A stretch of DNA of 64,000 nt from Mucilaginibacter corticis (GTDB taxonomy: Bacteria > Bacteroidota > Bacteroidia > Sphingobacteriales > Sphingobacteriaceae). The stretch spans positions 965,597 to 1,029,596 of the forward strand of contig NZ_VLPK01000002.1 in the NCBI RefSeq assembly GCF_007558865.1. Direction: 5' to 3'. The stretch's first letter is position 1. Each line of letters begins with the position of its first letter. This document shows positions 18,801-27,103 of this stretch, piece by piece. The notes under the pieces are model-generated. The model saw only the letters and a list, made by a program, of their open reading frames with translations. It was not told the DNA's origin and did not search any database. The position numbers and the translations under genes were made by a program.

Positions 18801-19796
18801 CGTAAACCGGCCGCTTTAAAACGATTCACGCATCAGTACGAGGATGCGATACTAAAGACCAAATGGCTCCAGTTTATCTTTTCCCGCCAATTTTTCGCGC
18901 TGAAAGCCTATTGTAATGAAAAAGATATCCGGCTGTTCGGGGACCTGCCGTTTTATGTGAGTTATGATTCAGCCGACGTGTGGGCGAACCCGGAGTTTTT
19001 TAGCCTCGATAAAAACGGGAAGCTGATGGAAGTAGCCGGAGTCCCTCCTGATTATTTCAATGCCAATGGCCAGCTCTGGGGCATGCCCGTCTTCCGCTGG
19101 GACCGTTTGGCAGCCACGGGTTTTGCGTGGTGGCTGCAGCGCATTAACAAGAACCTGGAATATTATGACCTGCTGCGCCTCGATCATTTCCGGGCATTTT
19201 CAAACTACTGGGCAGTACCGGCCGGCGAGGATACGGCGATCAACGGGCAATGGAAAGCGGCGCCCGGTAAAAAACTGTTCGAATTGCTCCTAAAGGAACT
19301 GGGGAACTTGCCCTTCGTTGCCGAGGATCTCGGCGATATTGACCAGGCCGTGTACCGGCTGCGTGATGATTTTAATTTACCGGGAATGAAAGTGCTGCAA
19401 TTCGCGTTCGGGGAGGATTTGCCGGTATCTGCCCATGCGCCGCATAACTACACGCCTGATTTTATCGTTTACACCGGCACGCATGATAACAATACCACGA
19501 AAGGCTGGTATAGGACCGAAGCAGATGAAACGGTGCAAGCGCATTTAAAACAATATACCGGGCGTTCCGTAAGCCCCATAACTATCAGCCGGATATTCAT
19601 CAGCCTGGCCTACGCCTCTGTCGCTAAAATTGCCATCATCCCTTTGCAGGACTGGCTCGGCCTTGACGAAACGGCAAGAATGAACATCCCGGCCGATATC
19701 CTGGATAACTGGACCTGGCGGCTCAGCCCAAAACAACTTTTATCGATCCCTGAAAAGCAGCTCGAAGCTGAAGTGCTGCGCTATAACCGGTATTGA
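15846..19796 (+). CDS. treY: Fusion of malto-oligosyltrehalose synthase (TreY) and 4-alpha-glucanotransferase (MalQ)
   Basis: The 1316-residue protein joins two GH enzymes in one frame. Residues 1 to about 800 are TreY (GH13): TYRIQFHKDF, ASPIFRAVPGSMHGYD, nucleophile D251 in LRVDHIDGL, E279 in IIVEKIL and D498 in ATHDTKRGED. TreY turns the reducing end of maltodextrins into a trehalose unit. From about 815 to the end is MalQ (GH77): GAGMLLPVFSLPAPFGIGDLG, nucleophile D1113 in LRLDHFR, E1160 in VAEDLG and D1214 in GTHDNNTTKGW. MalQ disproportionates short maltodextrins back to lengths TreY can use. All catalytic residues of both halves are present, so both should be active. Bifunctional TreY/MalQ proteins are known, though I recall the opposite domain order in proteobacteria. 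Confidence 0.93.
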   Translation: MTFNPAATYRIQFHKDFNFKDFEAVLPYLERLGISAIYASPIFRAVPGSMHGYDVTDPLEINPEIGTLTQLRAISKKLKALGIAWIQDIVPNHMAYHADNHWLTDVLEKGPLSAYKDYFDLFTGPVMAPFLGGELQEVIEKGELTIAREKGKFVFKYFDNTWPLNSRSAEKLDKKLQQVNRDKDLLTEIAGEQFYRLCSWKETDQKINYRRFFTVNGLICLNIQRPEVFPHYHQLIVELLDEGVFQGLRVDHIDGLYDPGLYLRNLRELAGDQAYIIVEKILEQGESMPNWPVQGNTGYDFLSLVNNLFTSQHYQSLFTRFYRDLAKTDKPIGRQILEKKALILNRSMSGELDNLTSLFFKYGQADEYKLRRTIAAFLVNCPVYKYYGTKEEHKAILAILKKISDESPDLAGTVKALKKVLLDSADPHFYHRLMQFTGPLMAKGVEDTLMYTYNRFIDHNEVGDSPAAFGTGVQDFHRQMISRLQNWPLSMNATATHDTKRGEDVRCRLNVLSDMGQEWLAQVVSWQELNKGLKTDAAPDANDEYFIYQTLAGSYPMPGEKEDDYRERLAAYLEKMLREGKQHSDWAAPDLDYEAATKKFAAGLLDRHVPFWKSFSRFLARAADFGVVNSLSQVVLKFLCPGVPDVYQGCEHWDLSLVDPDNRRPVDYAGHEKLLAGDKWNPDVLQALWENRFDGQLKVKLTGLLLQERKKNAEFFKNSDYLPLTVSGKYRENVIAFARKFKQQWYLVALPLHAAALCSAQDCTLAELDWGDTRLELPPGAPRTFSNLLLPLKPELNIQELFSVVPLAILKAEPPVNERGAGMLLPVFSLPAPFGIGDLGPGATAFADLLYRCGQKYWQLLPLSPVDAASLYSPYSANSSMAGNVLLISPELLHHDRLLSAEDLERSEITDRGRVDYARAGQIKEHLFELAWDNFRERAGHHLQTAFQDFCDKEAAWLGDYALYAQLKIHFRGKPWHQWPGGYRLRKPAALKRFTHQYEDAILKTKWLQFIFSRQFFALKAYCNEKDIRLFGDLPFYVSYDSADVWANPEFFSLDKNGKLMEVAGVPPDYFNANGQLWGMPVFRWDRLAATGFAWWLQRINKNLEYYDLLRLDHFRAFSNYWAVPAGEDTAINGQWKAAPGKKLFELLLKELGNLPFVAEDLGDIDQAVYRLRDDFNLPGMKVLQFAFGEDLPVSAHAPHNYTPDFIVYTGTHDNNTTKGWYRTEADETVQAHLKQYTGRSVSPITISRIFISLAYASVAKIAIIPLQDWLGLDETARMNIPADILDNWTWRLSPKQLLSIPEKQLEAEVLRYNRY

Positions 19797-19797
19797 C

Positions 19798-20058
19798 CTA
19801 TTTATTCAGGCTGAAAATTAGAGTGCCCTCTTTTTCACTGGCGCCGATACGCCCCTGGGTATGCAGATCGGTGAGTACTTTATGGACACCGGCGATCACT
19901 TCTTTATCCGGGATTTCCGGTGCGAGTGCTTCCAGTTCGCGGCTGATCTTATCTGCTGTGCCTTCGCCCAGCCTGGCCAATGCGAATAATACACGTTCCT
20001 GGATGGTTTTCGCTTCTTTAAAATCAGAAGGAATTGCTATTGATTGTTGACTGTTCAT
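19798..20058 (-). CDS. Hypothetical protein, possible winged-helix fold
   Basis: This 86-residue cytoplasmic protein has no signal or membrane segment. The pattern of three helices (ERVLFALARLG, ADKISRELEAL, KEVIAGVHKVLTDLHTQG) followed by a short beta-hairpin (RIGASEKEGTLIFSL) resembles a small winged-helix domain, but I recognise no family. It converges on the TreY-MalQ gene with one base between the stops. Function is unknown. Confidence 0.6.
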   Translation of the reverse strand: MNSQQSIAIPSDFKEAKTIQERVLFALARLGEGTADKISRELEALAPEIPDKEVIAGVHKVLTDLHTQGRIGASEKEGTLIFSLNK

Positions 20059-20130
20059 CTGCGCTTTTTATTTAACTATAAAATGAATAATCAGCCATAT
20101 TGTTTTAGCCTCCGGGCAGAATTCAGGACG

Positions 20131-20373
20131 CTAATGCTGATCTATACCATCAAGATAATCCCCGATTTTCCGGATGCAGTCTTTTTGAGGCAGTTCCCCG
20201 GTGAGCAGGCGCCAGCCCGAGCCGTGTTTGCATAGCGAAAAATTACTGCCGCTCAGTTCATCATGAAAATGGTAGATCATTTTACCATTTTGGTTATTGA
20301 GTTTTTCCACTAACCTGCATGGATGACGGTTCGCGTCATCACCATCGATCGTGATCCTTATCACATTTTCCAT
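20131..20373 (-). CDS. Hypothetical protein, 80 residues
   Basis: The product is small, soluble and of mixed alpha/beta character, with MENVIRITIDGD at the start and a Trp/Gly-rich middle (CKHGSGWRLLTGELP). It lies between two minus-strand genes with about 70 bases on each side. There is no known motif and I do not recognise it. Codon use looks normal for the region, which supports a real gene. Confidence 0.5.
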   Translation of the reverse strand: MENVIRITIDGDDANRHPCRLVEKLNNQNGKMIYHFHDELSGSNFSLCKHGSGWRLLTGELPQKDCIRKIGDYLDGIDQH

Positions 20374-20447
20374 CGCCGTTCCTTTTATAATTAAACTCCT
20401 TAAACATCAAATTGTTATGAGAAAAGCAATGAAGTTTGTTTCGTGGG

Positions 20448-21566
20448 TCATTCGAACTGGTTTTTGATCATATAACCGGATTCCTGTAAAAGTTTTTCCT
20501 TTTGAAATAGCTCAATATCTGAGGCAACCATTTCCTTAACCAGCCCCTTTAAATCATATTTAGGCTGCCATTTTAATTTTTGCTGACATTTAGTTGGGTC
20601 ACCTATTAAAAGTTCAACCTCTGTCGGACGGTAATATTGCGGATCGACTGAAATAACTTCTTTTCCGGCGGGTAACTGATAGCTGGGATTTTCACAAGAA
20701 ACGACGTACCCCGTTTCATTTGCACCGCTTCCCTTGAAACCAACCGTAATACCGGCTTCCAAAAAAGCCAGTCGCACAAATTCACGTACGCTGGTGGTGA
20801 TACCGGTGGCTATCACAAAATCTTCAGGCTCTTCCTGCTGTAAGATCAGGTACATCGCCTCTACGTAATCTTTGGCGTGTCCCCAGTCTCTTTGCGCATC
20901 AAGGTTACCCAGGTATAGTTTATCCTGTAGTTGCAATGCAATCTTTGCAACACCACGGGTTATTTTACGCGTCACAAACGTTTCACCGCGTAACGGGCTT
21001 TCATGGTTAAATAAAATACCATTGCAAGCATACATTCCATAAGCTTCGCGATAATTCACAGTGATCCAGTAGGCATATAGTTTGGCGACAGCGTAAGGCG
21101 AGCGCGGATAAAATGGTGTTGTTTCTGATTGCGGTACAGCCTGAACAAGCCCATATAACTCGGAAGTTGAAGCCTGGTAAACCTTGGTTTTCTTTACCAA
21201 GCCTAATATGCGTATTGCTTCTAAAATTCTTAATGTACCGATACCGTCGGCATTGGCCGTGTATTCAGGCGTGTCGAAACTCACCTTTACGTGCGACATG
21301 GCACCTAAATTGTAAATTTCATCAGGTTGCACCTGTTGGATTATGCGGATCAAATTCGTACTGTCGCTCAAATCTCCATAGTGCAGGATCAAGGATTTGT
21401 TCTCGTCATGCGGATCCTGGTATAAATGATCGATCCTGTCCGTGTTGAATAACGAACTTCTTCGCTTTATCCCGTGAACTTCGTAACTTTTAGAAAGTAA
21501 CAACTCGGTAAGATAGGAACCGTCCTGCCCGGTGATCCCGGTGATCAAAGCCACTTTTTTTTTCAT
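20448..21566 (-). CDS. gmd: GDP-mannose 4,6-dehydratase
   Basis: This short-chain dehydrogenase/epimerase-type enzyme (372 residues) converts GDP-mannose to GDP-4-dehydro-6-deoxymannose, the first step to GDP-fucose, GDP-rhamnose or GDP-perosamine. The N-terminal Rossmann motif is [10 protein letters not shown]. The catalytic triad is seen as a Ser/Thr-Ser-E block (STSELYG) and the YxxxK motif in [27 protein letters not shown], characteristic of Gmd, is present. Length matches the family. The usual partner fucose synthase is not adjacent, so the product sugar cannot be told here. It probably supplies an extracellular polysaccharide or lipopolysaccharide. Confidence 0.95.
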   Translation of the reverse strand: MKKKVALITGITGQDGSYLTELLLSKSYEVHGIKRRSSLFNTDRIDHLYQDPHDENKSLILHYGDLSDSTNLIRIIQQVQPDEIYNLGAMSHVKVSFDTPEYTANADGIGTLRILEAIRILGLVKKTKVYQASTSELYGLVQAVPQSETTPFYPRSPYAVAKLYAYWITVNYREAYGMYACNGILFNHESPLRGETFVTRKITRGVAKIALQLQDKLYLGNLDAQRDWGHAKDYVEAMYLILQQEEPEDFVIATGITTSVREFVRLAFLEAGITVGFKGSGANETGYVVSCENPSYQLPAGKEVISVDPQYYRPTEVELLIGDPTKCQQKLKWQPKYDLKGLVKEMVASDIELFQKEKLLQESGYMIKNQFE

Positions 21567-21773
21567 AACTGTCTTTTTAATATCCTGGTTTTCAATTCTA
21601 TTTCTATAAGACGGATCTCGATATAAAGTGTTTGATTGATACAGTTGATTTTTGAAAAAAAGTAAATGAAACTTAGTGGCCTCCGTTGCGTATGAATGGT
21701 CGTGGGAAAAATATTATCTTATAGCTGTTATCAATAAAATATTAAGCAATATTGATTAATTAAAAAATAAATT

Positions 21774-21986
21774 ATGATTACCCTTTATCAAAAACTGTTT
21801 ATTAATAAAATCACTTACTGGACCGCATTTTTTTCTACGGTAACGGGCCTGTTCTATTACACCTTCCACACGACCTTTTTCGCGGTCGTCTTTTTCGCCC
21901 TTTCGTTCAGTACCTGGTTAACCTGTATTTTAAGTGCCTTAAAGTACCAGGAAAATAAGCGGGCCGGTTCCGGGTCACCGCATTAA
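21774..21986 (+). CDS. Small membrane protein, hypothetical
   Basis: The 70-residue product has two hydrophobic segments (ITYWTAFFSTVTGLFYYTF, then FFAVVFFALSFSTWLTCIL) and a short basic/Ser-rich tail, so it is probably a two-helix inner-membrane protein. Its end overlaps the stop of the converging EamA gene by four bases. I do not recognise the family. Confidence 0.5.
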   Translation: MITLYQKLFINKITYWTAFFSTVTGLFYYTFHTTFFAVVFFALSFSTWLTCILSALKYQENKRAGSGSPH

Positions 21987-22846
21987 TAAAAACTTAATGC
22001 AATAATTCCGCTTAAGATCAATACGGCCGCTAATAACCTCCTTTTACTGTTTTCTTCGCCAAGTACCCGGCTACCCATGAACACACCCATTAAAATACTC
22101 GTTTCCCTGGCAGGCGCCACAACGGTTAGCGGCGAATATTTTAACGCGATCAAAACCAGGATGTAAGCGACAGGGCTTAAAACACCTACACCGATAATTT
22201 GCCATTTATGCGCCCGGAGTTCCCGCTTTAGTTCCATGCTTTGCCGCCATACAAACGGAGCGAGCAGGAAGGTACTGAAGAGATTGGTGAAAAGTGTAAG
22301 CGTTAACGGCGCAAGGGCATAGGTTTTTACAGCGACGGCATCGTTTAAAGTATACATGGCAATAAATATGCCCGTGAGCACACCGTAGATGACGCCCTGC
22401 GTAACCCGGGTGTCTTTTTCCTTTTTAAAACGTATCCCTGTGATGATCAGTACGCCTGTGATGATCAGCAATAAACCAACCGTAGCACTTAATTTGAATT
22501 TTTCGTGCAAGAAAAGGATAGCCGCAACAGATGAAAACAAGGGTCCCGATCCACGGGCGAGCGGATAAACGACCGACAGATCCGCGCTCCTGTAGCCCTT
22601 TTGCAGCACCATAAAATAAGCGATATGCAAGAGGGCACTGCTCAAAGAAAACCATAGCAGCAGCTCCCATTTAACCGTAATAAGCTGATCGGTTTGAAAA
22701 AGTAAAAAAGGCAAAAAAAGTAAACTGCCGGCCGCGTACTGGAGCCAGATAAATGCCGTCTTCCCGCCCGCTTTTTTAGCCAGCAAATTCCACAGCGCGT
22801 GCAGAAAAGCAGCACTCAGCACCAGCAACAGTATATGCAGACTCAA
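21983..22846 (-). CDS. EamA/DMT-family transporter
   Basis: This 287-residue integral membrane protein is built of about ten hydrophobic helices in two homologous halves, the layout of drug/metabolite transporters of the EamA family. Typical signatures are the first-helix ALWNLLAKKAGG and a second-repeat PVAYILVLIALKYSPLTVVAPARE. Members export amino acids, sugars or other metabolites; the substrate cannot be told from sequence. It appears to be monocistronic. Confidence 0.85.
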   Translation of the reverse strand: MSLHILLLVLSAAFLHALWNLLAKKAGGKTAFIWLQYAAGSLLFLPFLLFQTDQLITVKWELLLWFSLSSALLHIAYFMVLQKGYRSADLSVVYPLARGSGPLFSSVAAILFLHEKFKLSATVGLLLIITGVLIITGIRFKKEKDTRVTQGVIYGVLTGIFIAMYTLNDAVAVKTYALAPLTLTLFTNLFSTFLLAPFVWRQSMELKRELRAHKWQIIGVGVLSPVAYILVLIALKYSPLTVVAPARETSILMGVFMGSRVLGEENSKRRLLAAVLILSGIIALSFY

Positions 22847-22938
22847 TACTTTAAGAAATTAACTCCTGAACCGCTAAAGTTAATGATTAACCAAAGAAAA
22901 CAGCGCTAAGTCTACTTCGCGAAGTCTTATCTTTCCAC

Positions 22939-23836
22939 TTATTTATAATTATAAGTATAGCTTTTGGTAATACTTGATGCCGGCGGGCCGATATAGCTCA
23001 CCTTTACCGTAACGGTGGCCGGGTAACCCTGGTCATTGTAGGTATAAGTAAAGTCATCCTGTTCCGTAGTTTCAAGGTCACCTTTATTATAGTCTAATTG
23101 CTTGTAGACGATCTGTGTCGGGTTATTCTTGCAGAAGGCCAGCGCATAATCTGATATGAACATTTGAGGATACGAGAAAACAGGATAACCTTTTACCGAA
23201 GAAAACGGCGAAGGATGATTATCAAGCCCGGTAACGGTCATGCTGGCAACCACTTTCCCTGCCTGCGCACCCGATAAATTTGTAAAGGAGATCGTTTTAA
23301 AGTTGTTATTGGCATCGTAGGTAAAATCGATGTTTTCACCTCCCGCGTCAGAGGTAAATAGCTTCGTGATGAGATCTTTACTACCCTCAAAGGCCCATAG
23401 TTTACCGGGGTTAGTGGTAGAGGTACCCGCTAAATTATCTTTGGCGTACGTGCTGATGGACCTTTGCGCGGGCAGATCGGTATAAATATCTACGGGGGCA
23501 TTAGAAGGGCCGGAGTAGGCGTAAGTGGTAACAAAGTCGAATTCGGCGCTGAAAGTGCTGACGGCCACGGTATGGGCGGTAACCGCGACCTGGTATTCAC
23601 CGGCTGAACCGAAACCTGTCATGTTGTTATCGTTATCATAAGTGTTTGTAGGTGATCGGCGTCCCGCCGGTTTGCACGAAGGTCGATGTCACAGGATATT
23701 GCGTGGTTGTCGTGCCGGTTTGTGTTGTCGTACCGGTATTCGTTTTGGATGGCGAGGTGCCGGATTTTCCGCAGCCACTGAAAACTGCTGTAATAATGAT
23801 CATCAAAATGGTGAAGTAGGGGCGTTTCATTTTCAT
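22939..23836 (-). pseudogene. Lipoprotein gene interrupted by a single-base frameshift
   Basis: The first part (23836 down to about 23645) encodes a lipoprotein signal peptide with lipobox FSGC and a Thr-rich linker. The second (about 23640 down to 22939) continues in another frame with repeated Tyr/Asp/Asn-rich strands (TYDNDNN, FTYDANNNF, YTYNDQGY). Removing one base from the three-base run at 23645-23647 joins them smoothly as TPITYNTYDNDNNMTGFG. The joined product would be about 299 residues, a secreted lipoprotein with YD-like repeats of unknown role. It may be a true pseudogene or an assembly error; two other genes in the window are broken the same way. Confidence 0.75.
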
Positions 23837-23941
23837 ATGAATATTGGTTTATAATTTCGGGCAAATTGGGTAAAACACGGCAAACCGGCTTTCGAATTTG
23901 TTGCAGATCCTTTCGAATTTGTTGCAGGGACGCCCGGCCGG

Positions 23942-24283
23942 TCATTCGATATCCATTTGTTGCAGCAGACCGTCTTTGATCGTATATGCATGCCTGACCA
24001 TGCCATCAAATAAAACAGTACCCTCCAGATCTTTGACCAATTGGTGCACCTCCACTTCCACCTTGCCATCCGCATGTTCCGTAATCTTTATTGGCTGAAC
24101 TACCGGGTTGATCTCGCCCCATTGTCTTGTCCAGTAATCCCGGACCGCGTCATGCCCGGTCACATAGCCGCCCTCGAAGGCTTTCGGCCAATTCACATCC
24201 GGCGCCATTACCGTAAAAACGGCATCAATATCCCGGTCATTAAAACCAGAGTAAGCTATTTGAATTAATGCTGCTGTTGTCAT
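23942..24283 (-). CDS. SnoaL-like / NTF2-fold protein
   Basis: The 113-residue protein fits the NTF2-like cone fold of the SnoaL family: helix (ALIQIAYSGFNDRDIDAVFTVMAPDVNWP), a GHDAVRDYWTRQW helix, and three long beta-strands (VVQPIKITEHADGKVEVEVHQLV, VLFDGMVRHAYTIKDGLLQQMDI). Family members are steroid-isomerase-like enzymes or ligand-binding proteins of varied function. It is not obviously in an operon. The exact activity is unknown. Confidence 0.82.
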   Translation of the reverse strand: MTTAALIQIAYSGFNDRDIDAVFTVMAPDVNWPKAFEGGYVTGHDAVRDYWTRQWGEINPVVQPIKITEHADGKVEVEVHQLVKDLEGTVLFDGMVRHAYTIKDGLLQQMDIE

Positions 24284-24376
24284 AACGATATGTGCATGTT
24301 AACCACCAAATATCACCATTTTGCAGAAACATTATTTGATTTGCGGCGTTACTAAATAAATTAGTATTCAGAAATT

Positions 24377-24598
24377 ATGAAAAACGATCCAAATAATAAC
24401 AAAGGTTCCAATACCATCAAAGACCCGGAAGACTGGACAACCGGCAATGAACCGATGACCGGCGCGCAACGTTCCTACCTGACCACCTTGTCGGCTGAAG
24501 CAGGCGAGGCGTTCAATGAAGAACTAACCAAAGCGGAAGCATCGGAACGCATCGAAGAATTACAGCAAAAGACTGGTCGCGGTTTGGAAAACCAATAA
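24377..24598 (+). CDS. DUF3072 domain-containing protein
   Basis: This 73-residue acidic protein shows the DUF3072 core: DPEDWTTGNEPMTGAQRSYLTTL, then AGEAFNEELTKAEASERIEELQ. The domain is small, soluble and mostly helical, of unknown function, often found in stress-related mini-gene regions such as the one here. It stands alone between a SnoaL-like gene on the other strand and the amidohydrolase 43 bases downstream. Confidence 0.85.
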   Translation: MKNDPNNNKGSNTIKDPEDWTTGNEPMTGAQRSYLTTLSAEAGEAFNEELTKAEASERIEELQQKTGRGLENQ

Positions 24599-24641
24599 GA
24601 AACGTAAATTAGCCGCTGAAGGTCATAAAAGGCCGGGGCAC

Positions 24642-25946
24642 ATGAAAAACGCTTGCATCTTATGCTACCTGATGTTGTTGACCGGCCTGCATGTTGCCGG
24701 CCAAAAAAAGCCTGGCCTGCTCGCGCTGACCGATGTCAGCATTATAGATGCAAATCACCGGCAAGCGCTCGGGCATCAAACCGTGCTGATCAGGAACGGC
24801 AGGATCCGGTCGATCTTTACAACCGGCAGCGAAAATTTACCGGACTCCGCCACGATCATTTCAATTAAAGGAAAATTTCTTTTGCCCGGGCTGATCGACA
24901 GCCATGTGCATCTGGCTACCGACCCTTCGGGTGTAGATAACAGGGCGCATACCACTGGTGTACTCAAACGTATGTTACAAAGCGGCGTGACTACAGTCAG
25001 GGATATGGCCGGCGATGCAAGGGTACTGGCAGGTCTTTCGCGTGAGGCGGAGCTTGACGAGATCCCTTCACCGGATATCTTTTACTCCGCGCTGATGGCA
25101 GGACCCGGATTCTTTTCGGATCCCAGGACGGCCACTTCGACTCAAGGCGGTGTAAACGGCGATATGCCGTACATGCAGGCGGTCAGCGATACGACAGATC
25201 TTGTCCGTTCGGTAGCGCGTGCTAAAGGGAGCGGTGCCTCAGGTATTAAATTGTACGCCGACCTTTCGGCTCCCCTGGTTGCCCAAATTGTTGCTGAAGC
25301 TCGCAGGCAGCACCTGAACGTTTGGGGGCATGCCTGGCTGCAACAAGCCAGGCCATCTGATTTGGTTAATGCCGGCGTGGGCTCCATATCGCATGCCCCG
25401 CTGCTGGTAAGGGAAGTCATACCTGAAATTCCCGCAAACTGGAAGACCCACGCGCACGATGCCGGATTTTGGGACAAGGCCACGCCCGACCTCAGCCCTT
25501 TTTTTCGCTTAATGGTCGCCAGAGATTGCATTCTTGACGCTACTTTACTGACCTATAAAAAATGGGCTGAATCCGATACGGCCGCCCGCTGGGATTACGA
25601 AGTAGGTAAAAGGATCACCGCGCAAGCTTACAGAGCAGGGGTGCGCATCTGTGCAGGGACCGATGACGACCAGGAACAATTTGTACCATCTGAAATGCGC
25701 CTGCTGGTGACAGATGCCGGTTTTCTTCCAATAGACGCGATCACTGCGGCTACCAGGAACAGCGCGATGGCTTTGGGCATAGAAAAGGACCGGGGAACGA
25801 TCGAGGCCGGAAAAGTGGCTGATTTTTTAATACTTGATCAGGACCCGCTTAGCAATATAGCAAATATCGGGTCGGTATTCATGGTGCTTAAAAATGGGAG
25901 GGTGGTACAAAAGAAAGGGGCGTCGGTAACAATATATGTTAAATAA
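24642..25946 (+). CDS. Secreted amidohydrolase (imidazolonepropionase/prolidase-like)
   Basis: This metal-dependent hydrolase has 434 residues and a Sec signal peptide (CILCYLMLLTGLHVAGQ), so it acts outside the cytoplasm. The amidohydrolase barrel shows the HxH motif (GLIDSHVHLA), a candidate carbamylated lysine (GIKLYADLS), the later histidines (WGHAW, SISHAPL) and the final aspartate (CAGTDDD). The C-terminal composite domain returns with GTIEAGKVADFLILD. Close relatives cleave cyclic imides or Xaa-Pro dipeptides; the substrate here is unknown. A small gene follows 11 bases later and may be co-transcribed. Confidence 0.88.
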   Translation: MKNACILCYLMLLTGLHVAGQKKPGLLALTDVSIIDANHRQALGHQTVLIRNGRIRSIFTTGSENLPDSATIISIKGKFLLPGLIDSHVHLATDPSGVDNRAHTTGVLKRMLQSGVTTVRDMAGDARVLAGLSREAELDEIPSPDIFYSALMAGPGFFSDPRTATSTQGGVNGDMPYMQAVSDTTDLVRSVARAKGSGASGIKLYADLSAPLVAQIVAEARRQHLNVWGHAWLQQARPSDLVNAGVGSISHAPLLVREVIPEIPANWKTHAHDAGFWDKATPDLSPFFRLMVARDCILDATLLTYKKWAESDTAARWDYEVGKRITAQAYRAGVRICAGTDDDQEQFVPSEMRLLVTDAGFLPIDAITAATRNSAMALGIEKDRGTIEAGKVADFLILDQDPLSNIANIGSVFMVLKNGRVVQKKGASVTIYVK

Positions 25947-25957
25947 ATTAGATCACA

Positions 25958-26209
25958 ATGAAAGCTAAACTATTTTCCTATAAAGTGGAGGGCATCGTGC
26001 TGGAAGAGCAGGATAGACATTTAAAGCTGAGCCCGGAGTTCGACCGTAAGCAAGTTCTGGCGCCGCTCAAAGAACGCTTTGAAGCGGAGAATTATAAAAT
26101 TGACGAAGCATCCTTAAGCTTTAAGCTGGTGGATGATCAGTTATATATTCAAGGTTTGGCAAAAGAAAATGACGAGCCGAAAACAGTTGGCTTCCGTTTC
26201 GGCAATTAA
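25958..26209 (+). CDS. Hypothetical protein, 83 residues
   Basis: The product is a charged, soluble alpha/beta protein (KAKLFSYKVEGIVLEEQD, KQVLAPLKERFEAENYKI, LSFKLVDDQLYIQGLA). It begins 11 bases after the amidohydrolase stop, so it is probably in the same transcript. It overlaps the last bases of the converging DUF4287 gene. I recognise no family. Confidence 0.55.
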   Translation: MKAKLFSYKVEGIVLEEQDRHLKLSPEFDRKQVLAPLKERFEAENYKIDEASLSFKLVDDQLYIQGLAKENDEPKTVGFRFGN

Positions 26210-26439
26210 TAATCGTTAATGCCTTCTTTCAGGACATGATAAACGGCCATACCATGCCCGCGCCCCAGGCTATAATCGTCTTTAAGCCAGTCAAAAACCT
26301 GCATCGCCTTGATCTCCGGTTTAAGCTGGTTATCATTCATCCAGCCTTTGGCATCCGCCGCTTTCCTGAAATCCGCGGTTGTCAGGCCAGTCTTTTTTTT
26401 GATCGTCGCGAAATACGCCGCTAAGTTGATGGTATTCAT
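26206..26439 (-). CDS. DUF4287 domain-containing protein
   Basis: A 77-residue protein built almost entirely of the DUF4287 domain: TIKKKTGLTTADFRKAADAKG, then LKPEIKAMQVFDWLKDDYSLGRGHGMAVYHVL. The GRGHGMA motif is typical. The domain is often fused to DUF5655 or found alone; its role is unknown. I chose the ATG at 26439; an in-frame ATG four codons upstream (26451) is also possible. It is divergent from the Crp/Fnr-like gene. Confidence 0.85.
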   Translation of the reverse strand: MNTINLAAYFATIKKKTGLTTADFRKAADAKGWMNDNQLKPEIKAMQVFDWLKDDYSLGRGHGMAVYHVLKEGINDY

Positions 26440-26498
26440 ATTTAAGTTCATGAATTGCCGAACTAAGATAAGGAATTTAATAATCCGATCATTTTAAA

Positions 26499-26506
26499 TA
26501 GATTTG
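26499..26506 (+). promoter_or_regulatory. Candidate Bacteroidota -7 element of the Crp/Fnr-like gene
   Basis: The octamer TAGATTTG matches the TAnnTTTG -7 consensus of the Bacteroidota primary sigma factor and ends 16 bases before the ATG at 26523. No convincing TTG -33 box was found at the expected distance, so only half of the promoter is supported. Confidence 0.3.
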
Positions 26507-26522
26507 GTGAACAGGAGCGGAC

Positions 26523-27101
26523 ATGTTTGAAGCATTCGAGAAATATTTAAGAGATAACGCACATTTAAGCATCGAAGAAATTAATGCTGTCCGGGCCGTT
26601 AGTACCGAAAGGAAAATCAAAAAAAGGCAATACCTGTTGCATGAAGGCGGTGTTTGTCACTACAATTGCTTTATTGTAAAAGGCTGTCTCCGTCTTTATG
26701 CTGTAGGGGACGACGGTTCAGAACATATCCTCAGGTTTGCGGCAGAGAACTGGTGGATGAGCGACCGCGAAAGTTATAACAGCGGTAATCCGTCCAAATA
26801 TAATATCGATGCACTGGAAGATTGCCAGGTTATCCTGATCGATAAGCCTGATTTCACCCGCTTGCTGGAAGCCATCCCAAATTTGAAGAAGTTTATTGAA
26901 GGCCTCCTGGCCAGGAGTTATGATGCCATACAAAACCGGGTTATGGGCGTTATCAGTTACACGGCAGAGGAAAGGTATCAAAACTTTATTACGCGGTTCC
27001 CCAATATCTTTTACCGGGTCCCCCTGCATATGATCGCTTCCTATTTGGGGGTTTCAAGAGAAACTCTGAGCCGGATCAGGAGCCAGTCCGTTCATAAATA
27101 A
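26523..27101 (+). CDS. Crp/Fnr-family transcriptional regulator
   Basis: The 192-residue protein has an N-terminal cyclic-nucleotide-binding-type beta-barrel (about 20-115, with EGGVCHYNCFIVKGCLRLY and IDKPDFTRLLEAIP) and a short C-terminal winged helix (VPLHMIASYLGVSRETLSRIRS). The barrel lacks the conserved cAMP-binding Arg/Glu cassette, as is usual in the many Bacteroidota paralogues of this family, so the ligand is unknown. Such regulators often control a neighbouring oxidoreductase; the SDR gene converging from the right is the nearest candidate. Confidence 0.9.
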   Translation: MFEAFEKYLRDNAHLSIEEINAVRAVSTERKIKKRQYLLHEGGVCHYNCFIVKGCLRLYAVGDDGSEHILRFAAENWWMSDRESYNSGNPSKYNIDALEDCQVILIDKPDFTRLLEAIPNLKKFIEGLLARSYDAIQNRVMGVISYTAEERYQNFITRFPNIFYRVPLHMIASYLGVSRETLSRIRSQSVHK

Positions 27102-27103
27102 AA

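Noticed and set aside
23619..23945. 108-codon minus-strand frame
   Set aside because: It is the third frame over the frameshifted lipoprotein and lacks any signal or domain.
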